Origin: Neisseria sicca
Lineage (GTDB): Bacteria; Pseudomonadota; Gammaproteobacteria; Burkholderiales; Neisseriaceae
Direction: 5' to 3'
Length of the DNA stretch: 64,000 nucleotides
Assembly (NCBI RefSeq): GCF_003044565.1
Contig: NZ_POXG01000004.1
Coordinates: forward strand, 1 to 64,000
Each line of letters begins with the position of its first letter. The stretch's first letter is position 1. Below the pieces are notes generated by a model. It was not told the DNA's origin. It saw only the letters and a list, made by a program, of their open reading frames with translations, and ran no database searches. Positions 37,390 through 46,661 of this stretch are shown here, piece after piece. The position numbers and the translations under genes were made by a program.

Positions 37390-37773
37390 TTATTGGATGA
37401 GTCCTTCATTCCATAATGCGATAACCACATCAAGTTGGCTATTATGTTTCTTTTCTTCTCCAATGATTTTTTGAATTTCTGCCCAAAGTTCAGCTTTTTT
37501 ATTTGCCCAAGACATATCTTTTTTTAATAAATGGATGGCAAGAATTGCATATTCTGCATTTTTAGATTCTTTCTCTTGTGGTGTTGGAATAGAAATTCCT
37601 TTTATTTTTCCCGCGTAGCACAGCCCGAAAAAGGCATTTTTAGGACATCCTTTCACTCTAGCTGAATAACTGTTAGTAAACTCTTGAACTGCTCCCGTCC
37701 ATGCTTTTTTAATATCGTGTGTATAAGCGAATAGCTCTACGGCTTTTACAGCTGTTTTTCCATATAAATTCAT
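37390..37773 (-). CDS. Small soluble protein, probably acquired; function unknown
   Basis: 127 residues, no signal peptide. It reads MNLYGKTAVKAVELFAYTHD near the start, KGCPKNAFFGLCYAGKIKGI in the middle and a helical C-terminus. The CPKNAFFGLC motif resembles a small conserved family of unknown function that I recall only as a DUF (DUF6979-like); this is not firm. The gene is AT-rich, and its terminator carries a Haemophilus uptake word. Its 5' end abuts the truncated lipoprotein copy at 37774 exactly, so it seems to have entered there and removed that copy's promoter and signal peptide. Confidence 0.7.
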   Translation of the reverse strand: MNLYGKTAVKAVELFAYTHDIKKAWTGAVQEFTNSYSARVKGCPKNAFFGLCYAGKIKGISIPTPQEKESKNAEYAILAIHLLKKDMSWANKKAELWAEIQKIIGEEKKHNSQLDVVIALWNEGLIQ

Positions 37774-37965
37774 ATGTTCAACTCACGCAAAGCGCGGATT
37801 TTAGCATTGGCAGAACAGCAAAAACAACAAATCGCCCGAGAAAATCAAGAGCAGAAACATCGTAAACGGCTCGAGCAACAAGAGCGTGAGACCGCGCTTT
37901 ATGAAAAGGCATGCCAGAATGCGCAAGAAGACTTGAATATGTTCGTGAAATGTTGGACTCAATAA
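37774..37965 (+). pseudogene. Truncated copy of the coiled-coil lipoprotein
   Basis: Reads AEQQKQQIARENQEQKHRKR then LEQQERETALYEKACQNAQE, aligning with about residues 36-85 of the protein at 36279. The signal peptide and lipobox are absent on the left, and on the right the frame is lost after DLNM, with a stop nine codons later; the SH3 domain is missing. A compact DUS hairpin like the one after the intact gene follows. It is a decayed tandem duplicate, not a functional gene. Confidence 0.8.
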
Positions 37966-37986
37966 TCTAATTTATATGTGTTATAG

Positions 37987-38020
37987 AAAAAAGGTCGTCT
38001 GAAATTTCAGACGACCTTTT
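37987..38020. terminator. Compact DUS-pair hairpin, sstT terminator
   Basis: AAAAGGTCGTCTGAAATTTCAGACGACCTTTTG, 26 bp beyond the sstT stop on the minus strand; same form as at 37156. Confidence 0.78.
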
Positions 38021-38045
38021 GACTTTTTGCGAAACAACCGGCTCT

Positions 38046-39269
38046 TTAACCTTTACGGCGGCTGCCTAAGTCGGCGGCGGCGGTAAAGAGTACGTCGGTG
38101 GAGGAGTTGAGGGCGGTTTCGGCGGAGTCTTGGATAACGCCGATAATCATGCCGACGCCGACGACGCGCATGGCGAAGTCGTTGTCGATGCCCAAGAGGC
38201 TGCAGGCGACGGGGATCAGCAGCAGCGAGCCGCCGGCAACGCCGGATGCGCCGCATGCGCCGACGGTGGCGACGAGGCTCAGGAGCAGGGCGGTGGGGTA
38301 ATCGACGACGATGCCTTTGGTGTAGGCGGCCGCCATGGCTAAGACGGTGATGGTAATCGCCGCGCCTGCCATGTTGATGGTTGCGCCCAGCGGGATGGAG
38401 ACGGAGTAGGTGTCTTCATGCAAGCCGAGTTTTTTTGCCAATGCCATGTTGACGGGGATGTTGGCGGCGGAGGAGCGGGTGAAGAAGGCGTAGAGTCCGC
38501 TTTCGCGCAGGCAGGTGAAGACCAGTCCGTAGGGGTTTTTGCGGGTTTGCGACCAGACGATGAGCGGGTTTACGACGAGGGCGATGAATGCCATGCTGCC
38601 GAGCAGGACTGCCAGCAGGCGTCCGTAACTGAGGAAGGCGGCAAAGCCGGTTTCGGCGACGGTTTGGGAGACCAGTCCGAAAATGCCCAAGGGGGCGAAG
38701 CGGATAACCCATTGTACGACGGTGGTCACGGCTTCGGAGAGGTCGGAGACGACTTGGCGGGTGGTGTCGGAGCCGTGGTGGCGCAATGCGGAGCCTAAAA
38801 CCAATGCCCATGCGAGAATGCCGATGTAGTTGGCTTGTGCGATGGCGTTAATCGGATTGGACACGAGCTTCATCAAAAGTTCTTTGAGGACTTGGACGAT
38901 GCCGGAGGGTGGTGCGAGGGTGGAGGTGGCTACGTCTTTAAACACCAGTGCGGTCGGGAATGCCATACTGGCGGCAACGGCGACTGCGGCGGCGGCAAAT
39001 GTGCCAATAAGATACAGAATAATGATGGGTTTGATTTTGGCTTCGCCGCCTTTGCGGTATTGCACCAGCGCGGCGGTCACTAAGACAAACACCAATACGG
39101 GGGCGACGGCTTTCAATGCGCCGACGAACAATTCGCCGAGCAGCCCGACGTTCATGCCTGCTTTCGGGGAGATGGTACCGACCAATACGCCCAACATTAA
39201 ACCGATGATGATTTGCGGTACGAGTCCGATACGGTTGACTGCGTTCAGCAGTGGATTACCACTTGCCAT
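38046..39269 (-). CDS. sstT: Serine/threonine:sodium symporter SstT
   Basis: 407 residues of the dicarboxylate/amino acid:cation symporter (DAACS) fold: helices from about residue 12 onward, the serine-rich re-entrant loop ([20 protein letters not shown]) and the substrate helix [21 protein letters not shown], then [19 protein letters not shown] and the terminal [17 protein letters not shown]. It imports serine and threonine with sodium. The start at 39269 follows AGAGGAT; 19 further upstream codons in the open frame lack support. Confidence 0.95.
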   Translation of the reverse strand: MASGNPLLNAVNRIGLVPQIIIGLMLGVLVGTISPKAGMNVGLLGELFVGALKAVAPVLVFVLVTAALVQYRKGGEAKIKPIIILYLIGTFAAAAVAVAASMAFPTALVFKDVATSTLAPPSGIVQVLKELLMKLVSNPINAIAQANYIGILAWALVLGSALRHHGSDTTRQVVSDLSEAVTTVVQWVIRFAPLGIFGLVSQTVAETGFAAFLSYGRLLAVLLGSMAFIALVVNPLIVWSQTRKNPYGLVFTCLRESGLYAFFTRSSAANIPVNMALAKKLGLHEDTYSVSIPLGATINMAGAAITITVLAMAAAYTKGIVVDYPTALLLSLVATVGACGASGVAGGSLLLIPVACSLLGIDNDFAMRVVGVGMIIGVIQDSAETALNSSTDVLFTAAADLGSRRKG

Positions 39270-39567
39270 GATACATCCTCTTACTTTATGTGTTAAGAAA
39301 CGTTGCATTTTAAAAGAAAATATCAATTATTGTGCAGGTTTACATATTGAATTGATTATCGTGGCGCAAAATGCTTGATTTTTTGGAGAATTGGGCAGTT
39401 TGTGCCATATTTTTCGGTTTGAAAGGAGTTAATGTGTTTGACTTCTGTGGTGCAGAGGCAGGTGCATCCGCCTTTTCAGACGACCCCTCCGCCTTGGGCG
39501 GGTTTTAAACCCGATTGAAAATAATGGTAGAATTTAAAACTCTTCTGTCGTTGAAACATTTTTTGCC

Positions 39568-41406
39568 ATGACCAGACTGACTTCGCCCATTTTGATTGTT
39601 TCACTCGCCCTTGCCTACGGACACGCAGCCGCAGCCGATCTGCCGCGTGCCGAAGACTACGAACCGATTCCCGGCTTCAAGCAGGGCGGGCAATCCGAGC
39701 AGGCCGACAAAGTAGGCAAACTGACGCCCAAGTTTCCCGTCAAAATCGAAACCAAAAACAGCGAAGTCAAATCCATGCTCGAAGAATACCTGCCGCTGAT
39801 TACCCAGCAGCAGGACGAAGAGTTGGACAAAGAGCAGGTCGGCTTCCTCGCCGAAGAAGCACCCGACAACGTCAAAACCATGCTCAAAACCAAAGGCTAT
39901 TTCAACGGCAGTGTCAACGTCCACGACAACGGTTCGAGCTATACCGTCGCCGTCAATCCCGGTCCGCGCACCAAAGTCGACAACGTCAGCGTCGCCATCC
40001 TCGGCGACATCCTTTCAGACGACAACCTTGCCGAGTATTACCAAAAAGCCATGCTCAATTGGCAGCAGCCCGTCGGCGAATACTTTGACCAAGACGGCTG
40101 GAGCGGCAGCAAAACCTCCGTCCTCAGCGCAGTAACCCGTAAAAAATACCCGCTTGCCAAACTCAGCAACACCCAAGCCACCGTCAATCCCAACAACAAC
40201 ACCGCCGATCTGAACGTGATCGTCGAAAGCAACCGCCCCATTTATTTCGGCGACTTTGAAATCACCGGCACCCGCCGCTATCCCGACAACGTCGTTGCCG
40301 GTCTGGCACGCTTCAAACCCGGCGCGCCTTACGACCTCGACCTCTTGCTCGACTTCCAACAAGCGCTCGAACAAAACGGACATTACTCCGGCGCATCCGT
40401 CCAAGCCGACTTCGACCGGCTCCAAGGCGACCGCGTGCCCGTCAAAGTCAACGTCACCGAAGTCAAACGCCACAAACTCGAAACCGGTATCCGCTACGAT
40501 TCCGAATACGGCCTCGGCGGACGCATCGGTTACGACTACTACAACCTCTTCAACAAAGGCTATATCGGTTCCGTCGTTTGGGACATGGACAAATACGAAA
40601 CCACCCTTGCCGCCGGTATCAGCCAGCCGCGCAACAGCAAAGGCAAATATTGGACGACCAACACATCCTACAACCGCTCGACCACCCAAAACCTTGAAAA
40701 ACGCGCCCTGACCAGCGGTATTTGGCGCGTACGCGACCGCAACGGCATCGAATCGCGCCTCGGTATCGAATTTATTACCGAAGACCGCAAAGTCCCCGAT
40801 GCCAATTACGACCTCGGCCGCAGCCACGCCACCATGCTGACCGCCTCGTGGAAACGCCAAAACATCGAAACCGAACTGCGTCCCGAAAACGGCTACTACC
40901 TCGACGGCAAAATCGGCGTAACGCTGGGCAAGCTCCTTTCCTCCACCGCCATGGCGCGCGCGACCGCCCGCGCAGGCTATTTCTACACACCTGAAAACAA
41001 AAAACTCGGTACCTTCATCGTCCGCGGACAGGCAGGCTACGTTTACGCCCGCGAAGGCGAAGACGTACCTTCCAGCCTCATGTTCCGCACCGGCGGCGCA
41101 TCTTCTATCCGCGGTTACGAACTCGACAGCATCGGCTTGGAAGGTCCGAAAAATTCAGTCCTACCCGATAGGGCGTTACTGGTCGGCAGCCTCGAATACC
41201 AATTCCCAATTACCAAAAGCGTATCCGGCGCCATCTTCCACGATGTCGGCGACGTTACCAGCAATTTCAAAAACATGAGTATGCAACACGGTACCGGTGT
41301 CGGCGTGCGCTGGTTCAGCCCCGTCGCCCCGTTCTCCTTCGACGTCGCCTACGGACACCAAGACAAGAAGCTCCGTTGGCACATCAGCTTGGGTACAAGG
41401 TTTTAA
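39568..41406 (+). CDS. tamA: Omp85-family autotransporter assembly factor TamA
   Basis: 612 residues with a signal peptide (cleavage after HAAAA). Three POTRA-like domains lie at about residues 55-290 (GYFNGSVNVHDNG; IYFGDFEITGTRRYPDNVV; LDLLLDFQQALEQNGHYSGA). The C-terminal 16-strand barrel has the Omp85 lid motif FRTGGASSIRGYELDSIG (about residues 510-527), and ends GTRF. With TamB it inserts autotransporters and other outer-membrane proteins; the trimeric adhesin at the left edge of this window is of a kind handled by such machinery. No tamB follows. There is no clear ribosome site. The hairpin after the stop is strong. Confidence 0.9.
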   Translation: MTRLTSPILIVSLALAYGHAAAADLPRAEDYEPIPGFKQGGQSEQADKVGKLTPKFPVKIETKNSEVKSMLEEYLPLITQQQDEELDKEQVGFLAEEAPDNVKTMLKTKGYFNGSVNVHDNGSSYTVAVNPGPRTKVDNVSVAILGDILSDDNLAEYYQKAMLNWQQPVGEYFDQDGWSGSKTSVLSAVTRKKYPLAKLSNTQATVNPNNNTADLNVIVESNRPIYFGDFEITGTRRYPDNVVAGLARFKPGAPYDLDLLLDFQQALEQNGHYSGASVQADFDRLQGDRVPVKVNVTEVKRHKLETGIRYDSEYGLGGRIGYDYYNLFNKGYIGSVVWDMDKYETTLAAGISQPRNSKGKYWTTNTSYNRSTTQNLEKRALTSGIWRVRDRNGIESRLGIEFITEDRKVPDANYDLGRSHATMLTASWKRQNIETELRPENGYYLDGKIGVTLGKLLSSTAMARATARAGYFYTPENKKLGTFIVRGQAGYVYAREGEDVPSSLMFRTGGASSIRGYELDSIGLEGPKNSVLPDRALLVGSLEYQFPITKSVSGAIFHDVGDVTSNFKNMSMQHGTGVGVRWFSPVAPFSFDVAYGHQDKKLRWHISLGTRF

Positions 41407-41421
41407 GGTCGTCTGAAAATC

Positions 41422-41458
41422 AAAAAGCAGGGGTGCATGATCGCATCCCTGCTTTTTT
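41422..41458. terminator. Bidirectional terminator between tamA and pncC
   Basis: AAAAAGCAGGGGTGC / GCATCCCTGCTTTTTT hairpin with A and T runs on both sides; a single uptake word precedes it at 41405. Confidence 0.88.
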
Positions 41459-41481
41459 ACGTTGCTATCTGATGGAACCGC

Positions 41482-41949
41482 TCAGACCAAATGTTTTGCC
41501 AAAAGATTCAGGGCAAACTCGACAGCTTGCGTTCTGACCGCTTCGCGGTCGCCGCTGAAGACTTGCATCTCTTCCAGCGATTCGGTCGGCGTAGACAAGC
41601 CGAACCAGACCGTGCCGACAGGTTTCGCCGCGCTGCCGCCGCCCGGGCCTGCGATGCCGGAAATACTGAGGGCGTAGTCGGCTTGGGCGACGGCTTTGGC
41701 ACCGCGCGCCATTTCGTACACGGTTTCGCGGCTGACCGCGCCGTGTTGCAGAAGCGTGTCGGGCATCACTCCGAGGCGTTCTTCTTTGGCTTGGTTGCTG
41801 TAAGTGACGAAACTTTGATGAAACCATTGCGAGCTGCCCGCAATGCTGGTGAACGCGCCCGCCAGCAGCCCGCCGGTGCAGGATTCGGCACAGGTTACGG
41901 TTTGGCGACGTCGGGTCAGATGTTCGGCGATGGTTTGCAGAGCGGTCAT
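41482..41949 (-). CDS. pncC: Nicotinamide-nucleotide amidohydrolase (CinA C-terminal family)
   Basis: 155 residues, the stand-alone CinA C-terminal domain. VTCAESCTGGLLAGAFTSI with the catalytic Ser/Cys cluster (about residues 19-24), SYSNQAKEERLGV-like FVTYSNQAKEERLGV, and the GIAGPGGGSAAKPVGTVWFG loop are all present. It recycles NMN to nicotinate mononucleotide. The competence-induced N-terminal (MoaB-like) domain of full CinA is absent, as usual in this genus. Divergent flanks; terminated by the hairpin shared with tamA. Confidence 0.93.
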   Translation of the reverse strand: MTALQTIAEHLTRRRQTVTCAESCTGGLLAGAFTSIAGSSQWFHQSFVTYSNQAKEERLGVMPDTLLQHGAVSRETVYEMARGAKAVAQADYALSISGIAGPGGGSAAKPVGTVWFGLSTPTESLEEMQVFSGDREAVRTQAVEFALNLLAKHLV

Positions 41950-42030
41950 GAGATGTCCTTTCGTGGGGCTGGTGTGTTGCTTGGTCTATTAGGCTTGGCA
42001 GAACTCTATTATAGAAGGATTGCGGAGAGT

Positions 42031-42075
42031 GGGGTCGTCTAAAAATCGGAATACTCGGTTTTCAGACGACCTTTT
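42031..42075. terminator. DUS pair, one arm mutated
   Basis: GGGGTCGTCTAAAAATC on the left (core G lost) pairs with TTTTCAGACGACCTTTT. It lies 82 bp upstream of the pncC start and ends no obvious gene. Confidence 0.5.
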
Positions 42076-42130
42076 GATTATTTATCCCAGCTTCGAAACC
42101 GTTTCCAATACTGAATTCACAAATACTCAT

Positions 42131-42260
42131 GCCGTCATTCCCGCCCCGCCTACGCGAGGACAGGCTACGGCGGGAATCCATTTTTGAATTTTGGAAACTG
42201 TTTTTCAAATATCTGCTTCTTAAAATTTCCGATGGATTCCTGCCTGCGCGGGAATGATGG
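42131..42260. repeat. NIME-like unit bounded by dRS3 repeats
   Basis: GCCGTCATTCCCGCC ... TGCGCGGGAATGATGGCG with an interior closely related to the unit at 33491 (ATCCATTTTTGAATTTTGG; GATGGATTCC). The left repeat carries the same CGAGGACAGGCTA insertion as the repeat at 7048. Confidence 0.78.
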
Positions 42261-42292
42261 CGGATGATGCTGTATCAAAAATTCAGCCGCCC

Positions 42293-42376
42293 GTAGCGTG
42301 GGTTTTACCCACGAATGAACAGAGATGATTGGATTCAGATGTTCGGACGTGAGGTCGTGGGCGAAGCCCACGCTAC
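42293..42376. repeat. GTAGCGTGGG/CCCACGCTAC palindromic element, copy E
   Basis: 84 bp, same length and spacer type as copy D, directly following the NIME-like unit; the same order of repeats is found at 33.5-33.7 kb. Confidence 0.75.
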
Positions 42377-42455
42377 GATTTGCTGCAATGGCAATTTGTT
42401 CCTTCCCCCGTCCGGCGGGGGAAGGTTAGGATGGGGGTGGCTTTGTGGGTTTAGG

Positions 42456-42562
42456 TATAGTGGATTAAATTTAAACCAGTACGGCGTTACCTCGCCTTGC
42501 CGTACTATTTGTACTGTCTGCGGCTTCGTCGCCTTGTCCTGATTTAAATTTAATCCACTATA
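42456..42562. repeat. Correia element (CREE), 107-bp deleted form
   Basis: TATAGTGGATTAAATTTAAACC ... TTTAAATTTAATCCACTATA, almost identical to the copy at 31240. It has inserted into the middle of a CCTTCCCCCG..GATTGCACGAATTTG-type repeat: AAATCAAATTCGTGCAA resumes directly to its right, so the target was the same composite repeat that forms the array at 2-3 kb. Confidence 0.93.
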
Positions 42563-42622
42563 AAATCAAATTCGTGCAAGCCGTAGAACCACCTTCTCCC
42601 CCAGACGGGAGAGCCAGCCGCC

Positions 42623-42707
42623 CGCAACGTGGGTTCTACCCACGAATAAACAGAGATGATTGGGTTCGGATGTTCGGGCGGCAGGTCGTGGGCGAAGCCC
42701 ACGCTAC
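42623..42707. repeat. GTAGCGTGGG/CCCACGCTAC palindromic element, copy F
   Basis: Left end GCAACGTGGGTTCTACCC (two changes), right end GGGCGAAGCCCACGCTAC, spacer as in copies D and E. Confidence 0.7.
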
Positions 42708-42744
42708 GGGTTTGGTTTATCCCAAGTCTGCGTCCATTTGACGG

Positions 42745-42790
42745 AAAGGTCGTCTGAAAACCGGAATACTTGATTTTCAGACGACCTTTT
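42745..42790. terminator. DUS-pair terminator downstream of efeB
   Basis: Inverted AAAGGTCGTCTGAAAA copies with T run, 58 bp beyond the efeB stop on the minus strand. Confidence 0.75.
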
Positions 42791-42847
42791 ACAGGGAGAG
42801 GTTGACGGATAGAGCCTGTGCGCCGTCGAGTTTCAGACGACCTGTGT

Positions 42848-44119
42848 TCACGAGCTGAGCAGGGTTTGGGCGAGGAAGCCGCCTTTTTCTACACCGGGCA
42901 GGATGAAGAAATAGCCGCCGCCGAAGGGGCTGATGTATTCTTCCAGCGGTTCGCCGTTGAGCAGGTTTTGGACGAAGATGAAGCCGTCGGCGAGGTTGGC
43001 TTGGTAGCAGATGAACACTAAGCCGACGTCGAGCTGACCGTTGGCGGCGAGGCCGCGGGAGTAGTTGAAGGCGCGGCGGTAGAGCAGGTGTTTTTTCATG
43101 AACTCGGGGTCGCGCGGGTTGGCGAGCCTCATGTGGCTGTCTTTGGGGGTGGTTTTGCCGTCGGGGTCTTTGGCGAAGTCGGCGGTGTCTCCTTCTTTTT
43201 TGCCGTCCATGGGGGCGCCGCTGTATTTGCGTCTGCCGAAGATTTCGGTTTGTTCCTGCAAGGGTGTCCTGTCCCAGAATTCGACGAAGTGGCGGATGAG
43301 GCGGACGGCTTGGTAGCTGCCGTTTTTCGTCCAGGCGGGTTCGTCTTGGCTGTTGGCGGCGATGCCTGTCCAGAGGACTTGGTCGGCAATTTTGGGATCG
43401 GATACGTCGGGGTTGCCGGAGCCGTCGCGGAAACCTAAGAGGTTGCGGGCGGCGATGGCGCCGGGTTCGGCTTTGGGCAGCCAGCCGTCTATGCTCCAGC
43501 GGATGACGGCGGTTTGGGCGGTGTTTTTGATGATGTCGCGCAGGGCGGCTTGGCAGGTTTCGGGGGTGAAGGCGCAGATTTGGAGGCTGAGGTCGCCGTC
43601 GCACCATGATTTTTGGAGGCGGTCGTTGGGGAAGTCGCGCATTTCTTGGAGGTGGCGGGGTTTTTTGTCTTTGAGTCCGAAGCGGTCGTCAAAGAGGCTG
43701 CTGCCGACGCCGACGGTGATGGTGAGGCCGTCGGGACGGAAGGTTTTGCCGAGCAGTCCGCTGCCTGCGGGGGGGAGTTTTTCGTCGCCGTCTTGGTATT
43801 CGCCGCCTTGGGTGAGGAATTCGATGCGGGCGGTGAGGGTGCGGAAGAGGTTTTCGAGTTGTTTGGGGTCTTTGGCGGTGACGTCGAAGGCGCACATGAT
43901 GCCGAAGAGTTGGTGCGGGGTGGTGATGCCGGCTTGGTGGGTGCCGTAGCAGGGGTAGGCTTGCGGGGAGTGTTCGTTGTGGCGGGTCTCGGCGGCGGTT
44001 TCGCTTTGTTGTTTGCCGGCAAACCAGCCTGCCGCGCCGGCTGCGCCTGCGGCGAGGACGGTTTTGAACAGGGTGCGTTTGGTCGGTTGGGCAGGTTGTA
44101 GGTTGTTGTCTTGGCTCAT
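42848..44119 (-). CDS. efeB: Dyp-type heme peroxidase EfeB (deferrochelatase)
   Basis: 423 residues. The N-terminus TKRTLFKTVLAAGAAGAAGWFAG looks like a Tat signal, but with Lys-Arg in place of the twin arginines. Dyp motifs: GFRDGSGNPD (distal Asp region, near residue 228) and SHMRLANPRD, whose His is the expected heme ligand, then FNYSRG. EfeB works with EfeU and EfeO in ferrous-iron import at acidic pH and can release iron from heme. It is third in the order efeU-efeO-efeB, but 473 bp of repeats and uptake words lie between efeO and efeB, so it may be transcribed separately. Confidence 0.92.
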   Translation of the reverse strand: MSQDNNLQPAQPTKRTLFKTVLAAGAAGAAGWFAGKQQSETAAETRHNEHSPQAYPCYGTHQAGITTPHQLFGIMCAFDVTAKDPKQLENLFRTLTARIEFLTQGGEYQDGDEKLPPAGSGLLGKTFRPDGLTITVGVGSSLFDDRFGLKDKKPRHLQEMRDFPNDRLQKSWCDGDLSLQICAFTPETCQAALRDIIKNTAQTAVIRWSIDGWLPKAEPGAIAARNLLGFRDGSGNPDVSDPKIADQVLWTGIAANSQDEPAWTKNGSYQAVRLIRHFVEFWDRTPLQEQTEIFGRRKYSGAPMDGKKEGDTADFAKDPDGKTTPKDSHMRLANPRDPEFMKKHLLYRRAFNYSRGLAANGQLDVGLVFICYQANLADGFIFVQNLLNGEPLEEYISPFGGGYFFILPGVEKGGFLAQTLLSS

Positions 44120-44592
44120 AGTGGAGTCCTTTGCGGGGGATTCGGGCGGCGGTAGGTACGCGGTTGTTGCGTTTACAGTTTGCTATGTCGAATGTTCAGA
44201 CGACGTTTAAGGTCGTCTGAAAACTTTGAATTGTCGGTCAATCCGATACACGGTAAGCAATGTACGATTCCTGAATGTATTTTGGTATGGCGGCAAGGTG
44301 TGCCGCGGTTTTAGTTTTTTTGTGGGCAAAGCCTACGTTACGGGCTGACGGCAGAGTTAGGTTGGGTTGGTAAACCTGACAAAACGTTGGAATGAAGAGG
44401 TTTTGTTGGGTCTCGACCCAACCTACGATTGCTTTGTCGGATACAAGTGTCCGACCCACACGGCTTTGGTTTTTTCGTGGGCAAGGCCCACGCTACGACT
44501 GCGATTGCCGCGCGGACATGACTGCTGTCAGCGATAAGTTTTCAGACGACCCCTTGTGTCTCAAAAGGTCGTCTGAAACGGTCGGGTCAGGT
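44120..44592. other. Repeat-rich gap between efeB and efeO
   Basis: Contains an outward-facing DUS pair at 44194-44224, a GTGGGCAAAGCCTACGTTAC fragment near 44321, an imperfect inverted repeat GTTGGGTC..GACCCAAC near 44406, a GTCGGATACAAGTGTCCGAC palindrome near 44437, a GTGGGCAAGGCCCACGCTAC half-element ending at 44496, and a second outward-facing DUS pair at 44538-44580. No gene is seen. Confidence 0.65.
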
Positions 44593-45756
44593 TTATTTGA
44601 GACCCAGTGTGCCGCGCAGTTGGCTCAGGTCTTCGGCAAGGGCGTTAATCGGTGCCTGAAGGGTTTTGCGGTCTGCGTCGCTGAGTTTGTCGTAGGTTTC
44701 AAAGCCGTCTTTGGTTTTGTATTTGGCGAGGATGTCGGTCACTTGTTTGAAGTTGGCATCGACTTTCTCGAGCAGGGCTTTGTTTTTCTCGGCAATCATC
44801 GGACTGAAGAGTTCGACGATTTTTTGCGCGCCTTCGATGTTGGCTTGGAAGTCGCTCAAGTCGGTGTGGCTGTAACGGTCTTCTTCGCCGCTGATTTTGC
44901 TGCCGGCAACTTCTTCAATCAACACTGCCGCGCCGCCGACGACTTTGTTTGGCGGGAAGGAGAGGGCGTCGATTTCTTTTTGCAGGGCTTCAACGTCTTT
45001 CATGAGTTTGTCAGCAATGTCTTTCACGCCGGAGACGTCTTTTTTGACCCACAGGGCGTGTTCGATGCGGTGGAAACCGGTGAAGGCCGCGTCTTCGGTT
45101 TTGTCTTTGAAGTCGTCTTCACGCGCGTCGATGGCGGGGTCGAGTTCGTTGAAGAGTTCGGCAATCGGCTCGATGCGTTCGTAGTGGATGCGGGTGGCGG
45201 CAAACAGGGATTTGGCTTTTTCGATGTCGCCCGCTTTGACGGCGTCGGTGAAGGCTTTGGTTTTGGCAACCAGCTCTTTGGCTTCGCCTTGAACGTAAAC
45301 TTTATAGTCGGCAAGCGGTTTGGCGAGTTTTTCCAAATCGGCTTCGTTGCCGGTGTCTTTAAAGCCGCTGTCGGTTACCACCAGCTTGCCACGCGGGTTG
45401 GTCAAAAGGCCGCAGGTCATTTCGTATTCGCCCGGCAGCAGGGTGACGGTCATTTTGTCGGAAAGTCCGGGGGCGATGTTTTCGCGTTCGTCAACCACCA
45501 TCACGCCTTTGAGGATTTCCCATTCCAGCTTGCGGCCGCTGTTGTTTTTGATGTTGAACACGACTTGTCCGCTCGGTACGGTCAGTTCCATCGGTTCGCA
45601 GGCGGTGTCGTTCACGCCGACGTTGACGGTGCCGTCGGCATTCGCGCTTGATGCACCCGATGCGGCAGGCGCGGATTTTTCCGCTTCAGGCGGCTGACAC
45701 GCGGTCAGACCCAAAGCCAGCATCACGGATAAAGCAGTTATATTGAGTTTTTTCAT
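44593..45756 (-). CDS. efeO: Iron uptake system component EfeO
   Basis: 387 residues. Signal peptide with a lipobox LTAC (Cys near residue 20), so this version is a predicted lipoprotein. Next is a cupredoxin-like domain (about 45-125, [29 protein letters not shown]), then the M75 domain with the metal-binding HxxE in IHYERIEP (near residue 205) and HRIEHALW. It binds Fe or Cu in the periplasm and passes iron to EfeU. The start follows AGAGG. It is 54 bp from efeU and on the same strand, clearly one operon. Confidence 0.93.
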   Translation of the reverse strand: MKKLNITALSVMLALGLTACQPPEAEKSAPAASGASSANADGTVNVGVNDTACEPMELTVPSGQVVFNIKNNSGRKLEWEILKGVMVVDERENIAPGLSDKMTVTLLPGEYEMTCGLLTNPRGKLVVTDSGFKDTGNEADLEKLAKPLADYKVYVQGEAKELVAKTKAFTDAVKAGDIEKAKSLFAATRIHYERIEPIAELFNELDPAIDAREDDFKDKTEDAAFTGFHRIEHALWVKKDVSGVKDIADKLMKDVEALQKEIDALSFPPNKVVGGAAVLIEEVAGSKISGEEDRYSHTDLSDFQANIEGAQKIVELFSPMIAEKNKALLEKVDANFKQVTDILAKYKTKDGFETYDKLSDADRKTLQAPINALAEDLSQLRGTLGLK

Positions 45757-45810
45757 TTCAAACCTCTTTGGCATGTTGATAAGAATGAGATACGGAATTT
45801 TTAAGCGCCA

Positions 45811-46647
45811 CTAATGGCTTTCAGACGACCTCTGCACTGCGGCGGGCTTGCTGCCGTGCAGAAACCAAATCATGACCGGAACCAAATACAGCAGCCACGC
45901 CAGCACCTCGCCCTGCGTCGGGTGGTCAGTATAGCCGAAGAAGCCGCCGAGCAGCACGCCCAGCGGGCTGTCTTCATGCAGGTATTTGGAAGAATCAAAC
46001 ACCACCTCTTGCAGGTGGTTCCACACGCCCGCCTCATGCAGCGCGCGCAGCGAACCGGCCACCAAACCGGCGGCCACCACAATCAAAAACGCGCCCGTCC
46101 AGCGGAAAAACTTCCCCAGATTCAGACGCATACCGCCCTGATAAATCAGCGCGCCGATGACCACTGCGGCCAGCAGCCCCAATACCGCGCCGACAGGCAT
46201 AGACCAAGTCGGACTCTGCTGAAACACCGCCAAGAGGAAAAACACACTCTCCAGCCCCTCGCGCGCCACGGCCAAAAACGCCATGCCGACCAAAGCCCAG
46301 CCTTGACCGTTGCCGCGGTTTAAGGCGGTCTGAACCGAATCCTGAAGCTGCTGCTTCATCGAACGGGCGGCTTTTTTCATCCATAAAATCATATAAGTCA
46401 GCATCGCCACCGCCACCAAACCGATAACGCCGACCACAAATTCCTGCTCCTTCTGTGGAATCTCGCCCGTTGCCGAATGGATGCCGTATCCGATGCCCAA
46501 ACACATCAGCGCAGCCAAAGCCACACCCAGCCACACCTTAGGCATCAGCCGCGAATGTCCCGACTGTTTCAAAAAACCCGCGACGATACCGACGATCAAA
46601 GCCGCCTCGATACCCTCGCGCAACATAATCAAAAAAGCAATCAACAT
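45811..46647 (-). CDS. efeU: FTR1-family iron permease EfeU
   Basis: 278 residues, seven predicted membrane helices. The two iron-binding helices carry REGIEAAL (residues 10-17) and REGLESVF (about 129-136), the REXXE motifs of yeast Ftr1 and bacterial EfeU. It is the inner-membrane channel of the EfeUOB system. The gene follows the small membrane protein at 46662 by only 14 bp, so the operon probably begins there. No frameshift is present, unlike E. coli K-12 efeU. Confidence 0.94.
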   Translation of the reverse strand: MLIAFLIMLREGIEAALIVGIVAGFLKQSGHSRLMPKVWLGVALAALMCLGIGYGIHSATGEIPQKEQEFVVGVIGLVAVAMLTYMILWMKKAARSMKQQLQDSVQTALNRGNGQGWALVGMAFLAVAREGLESVFFLLAVFQQSPTWSMPVGAVLGLLAAVVIGALIYQGGMRLNLGKFFRWTGAFLIVVAAGLVAGSLRALHEAGVWNHLQEVVFDSSKYLHEDSPLGVLLGGFFGYTDHPTQGEVLAWLLYLVPVMIWFLHGSKPAAVQRSSESH

Positions 46648-46661
46648 ATATAAAACAAACC

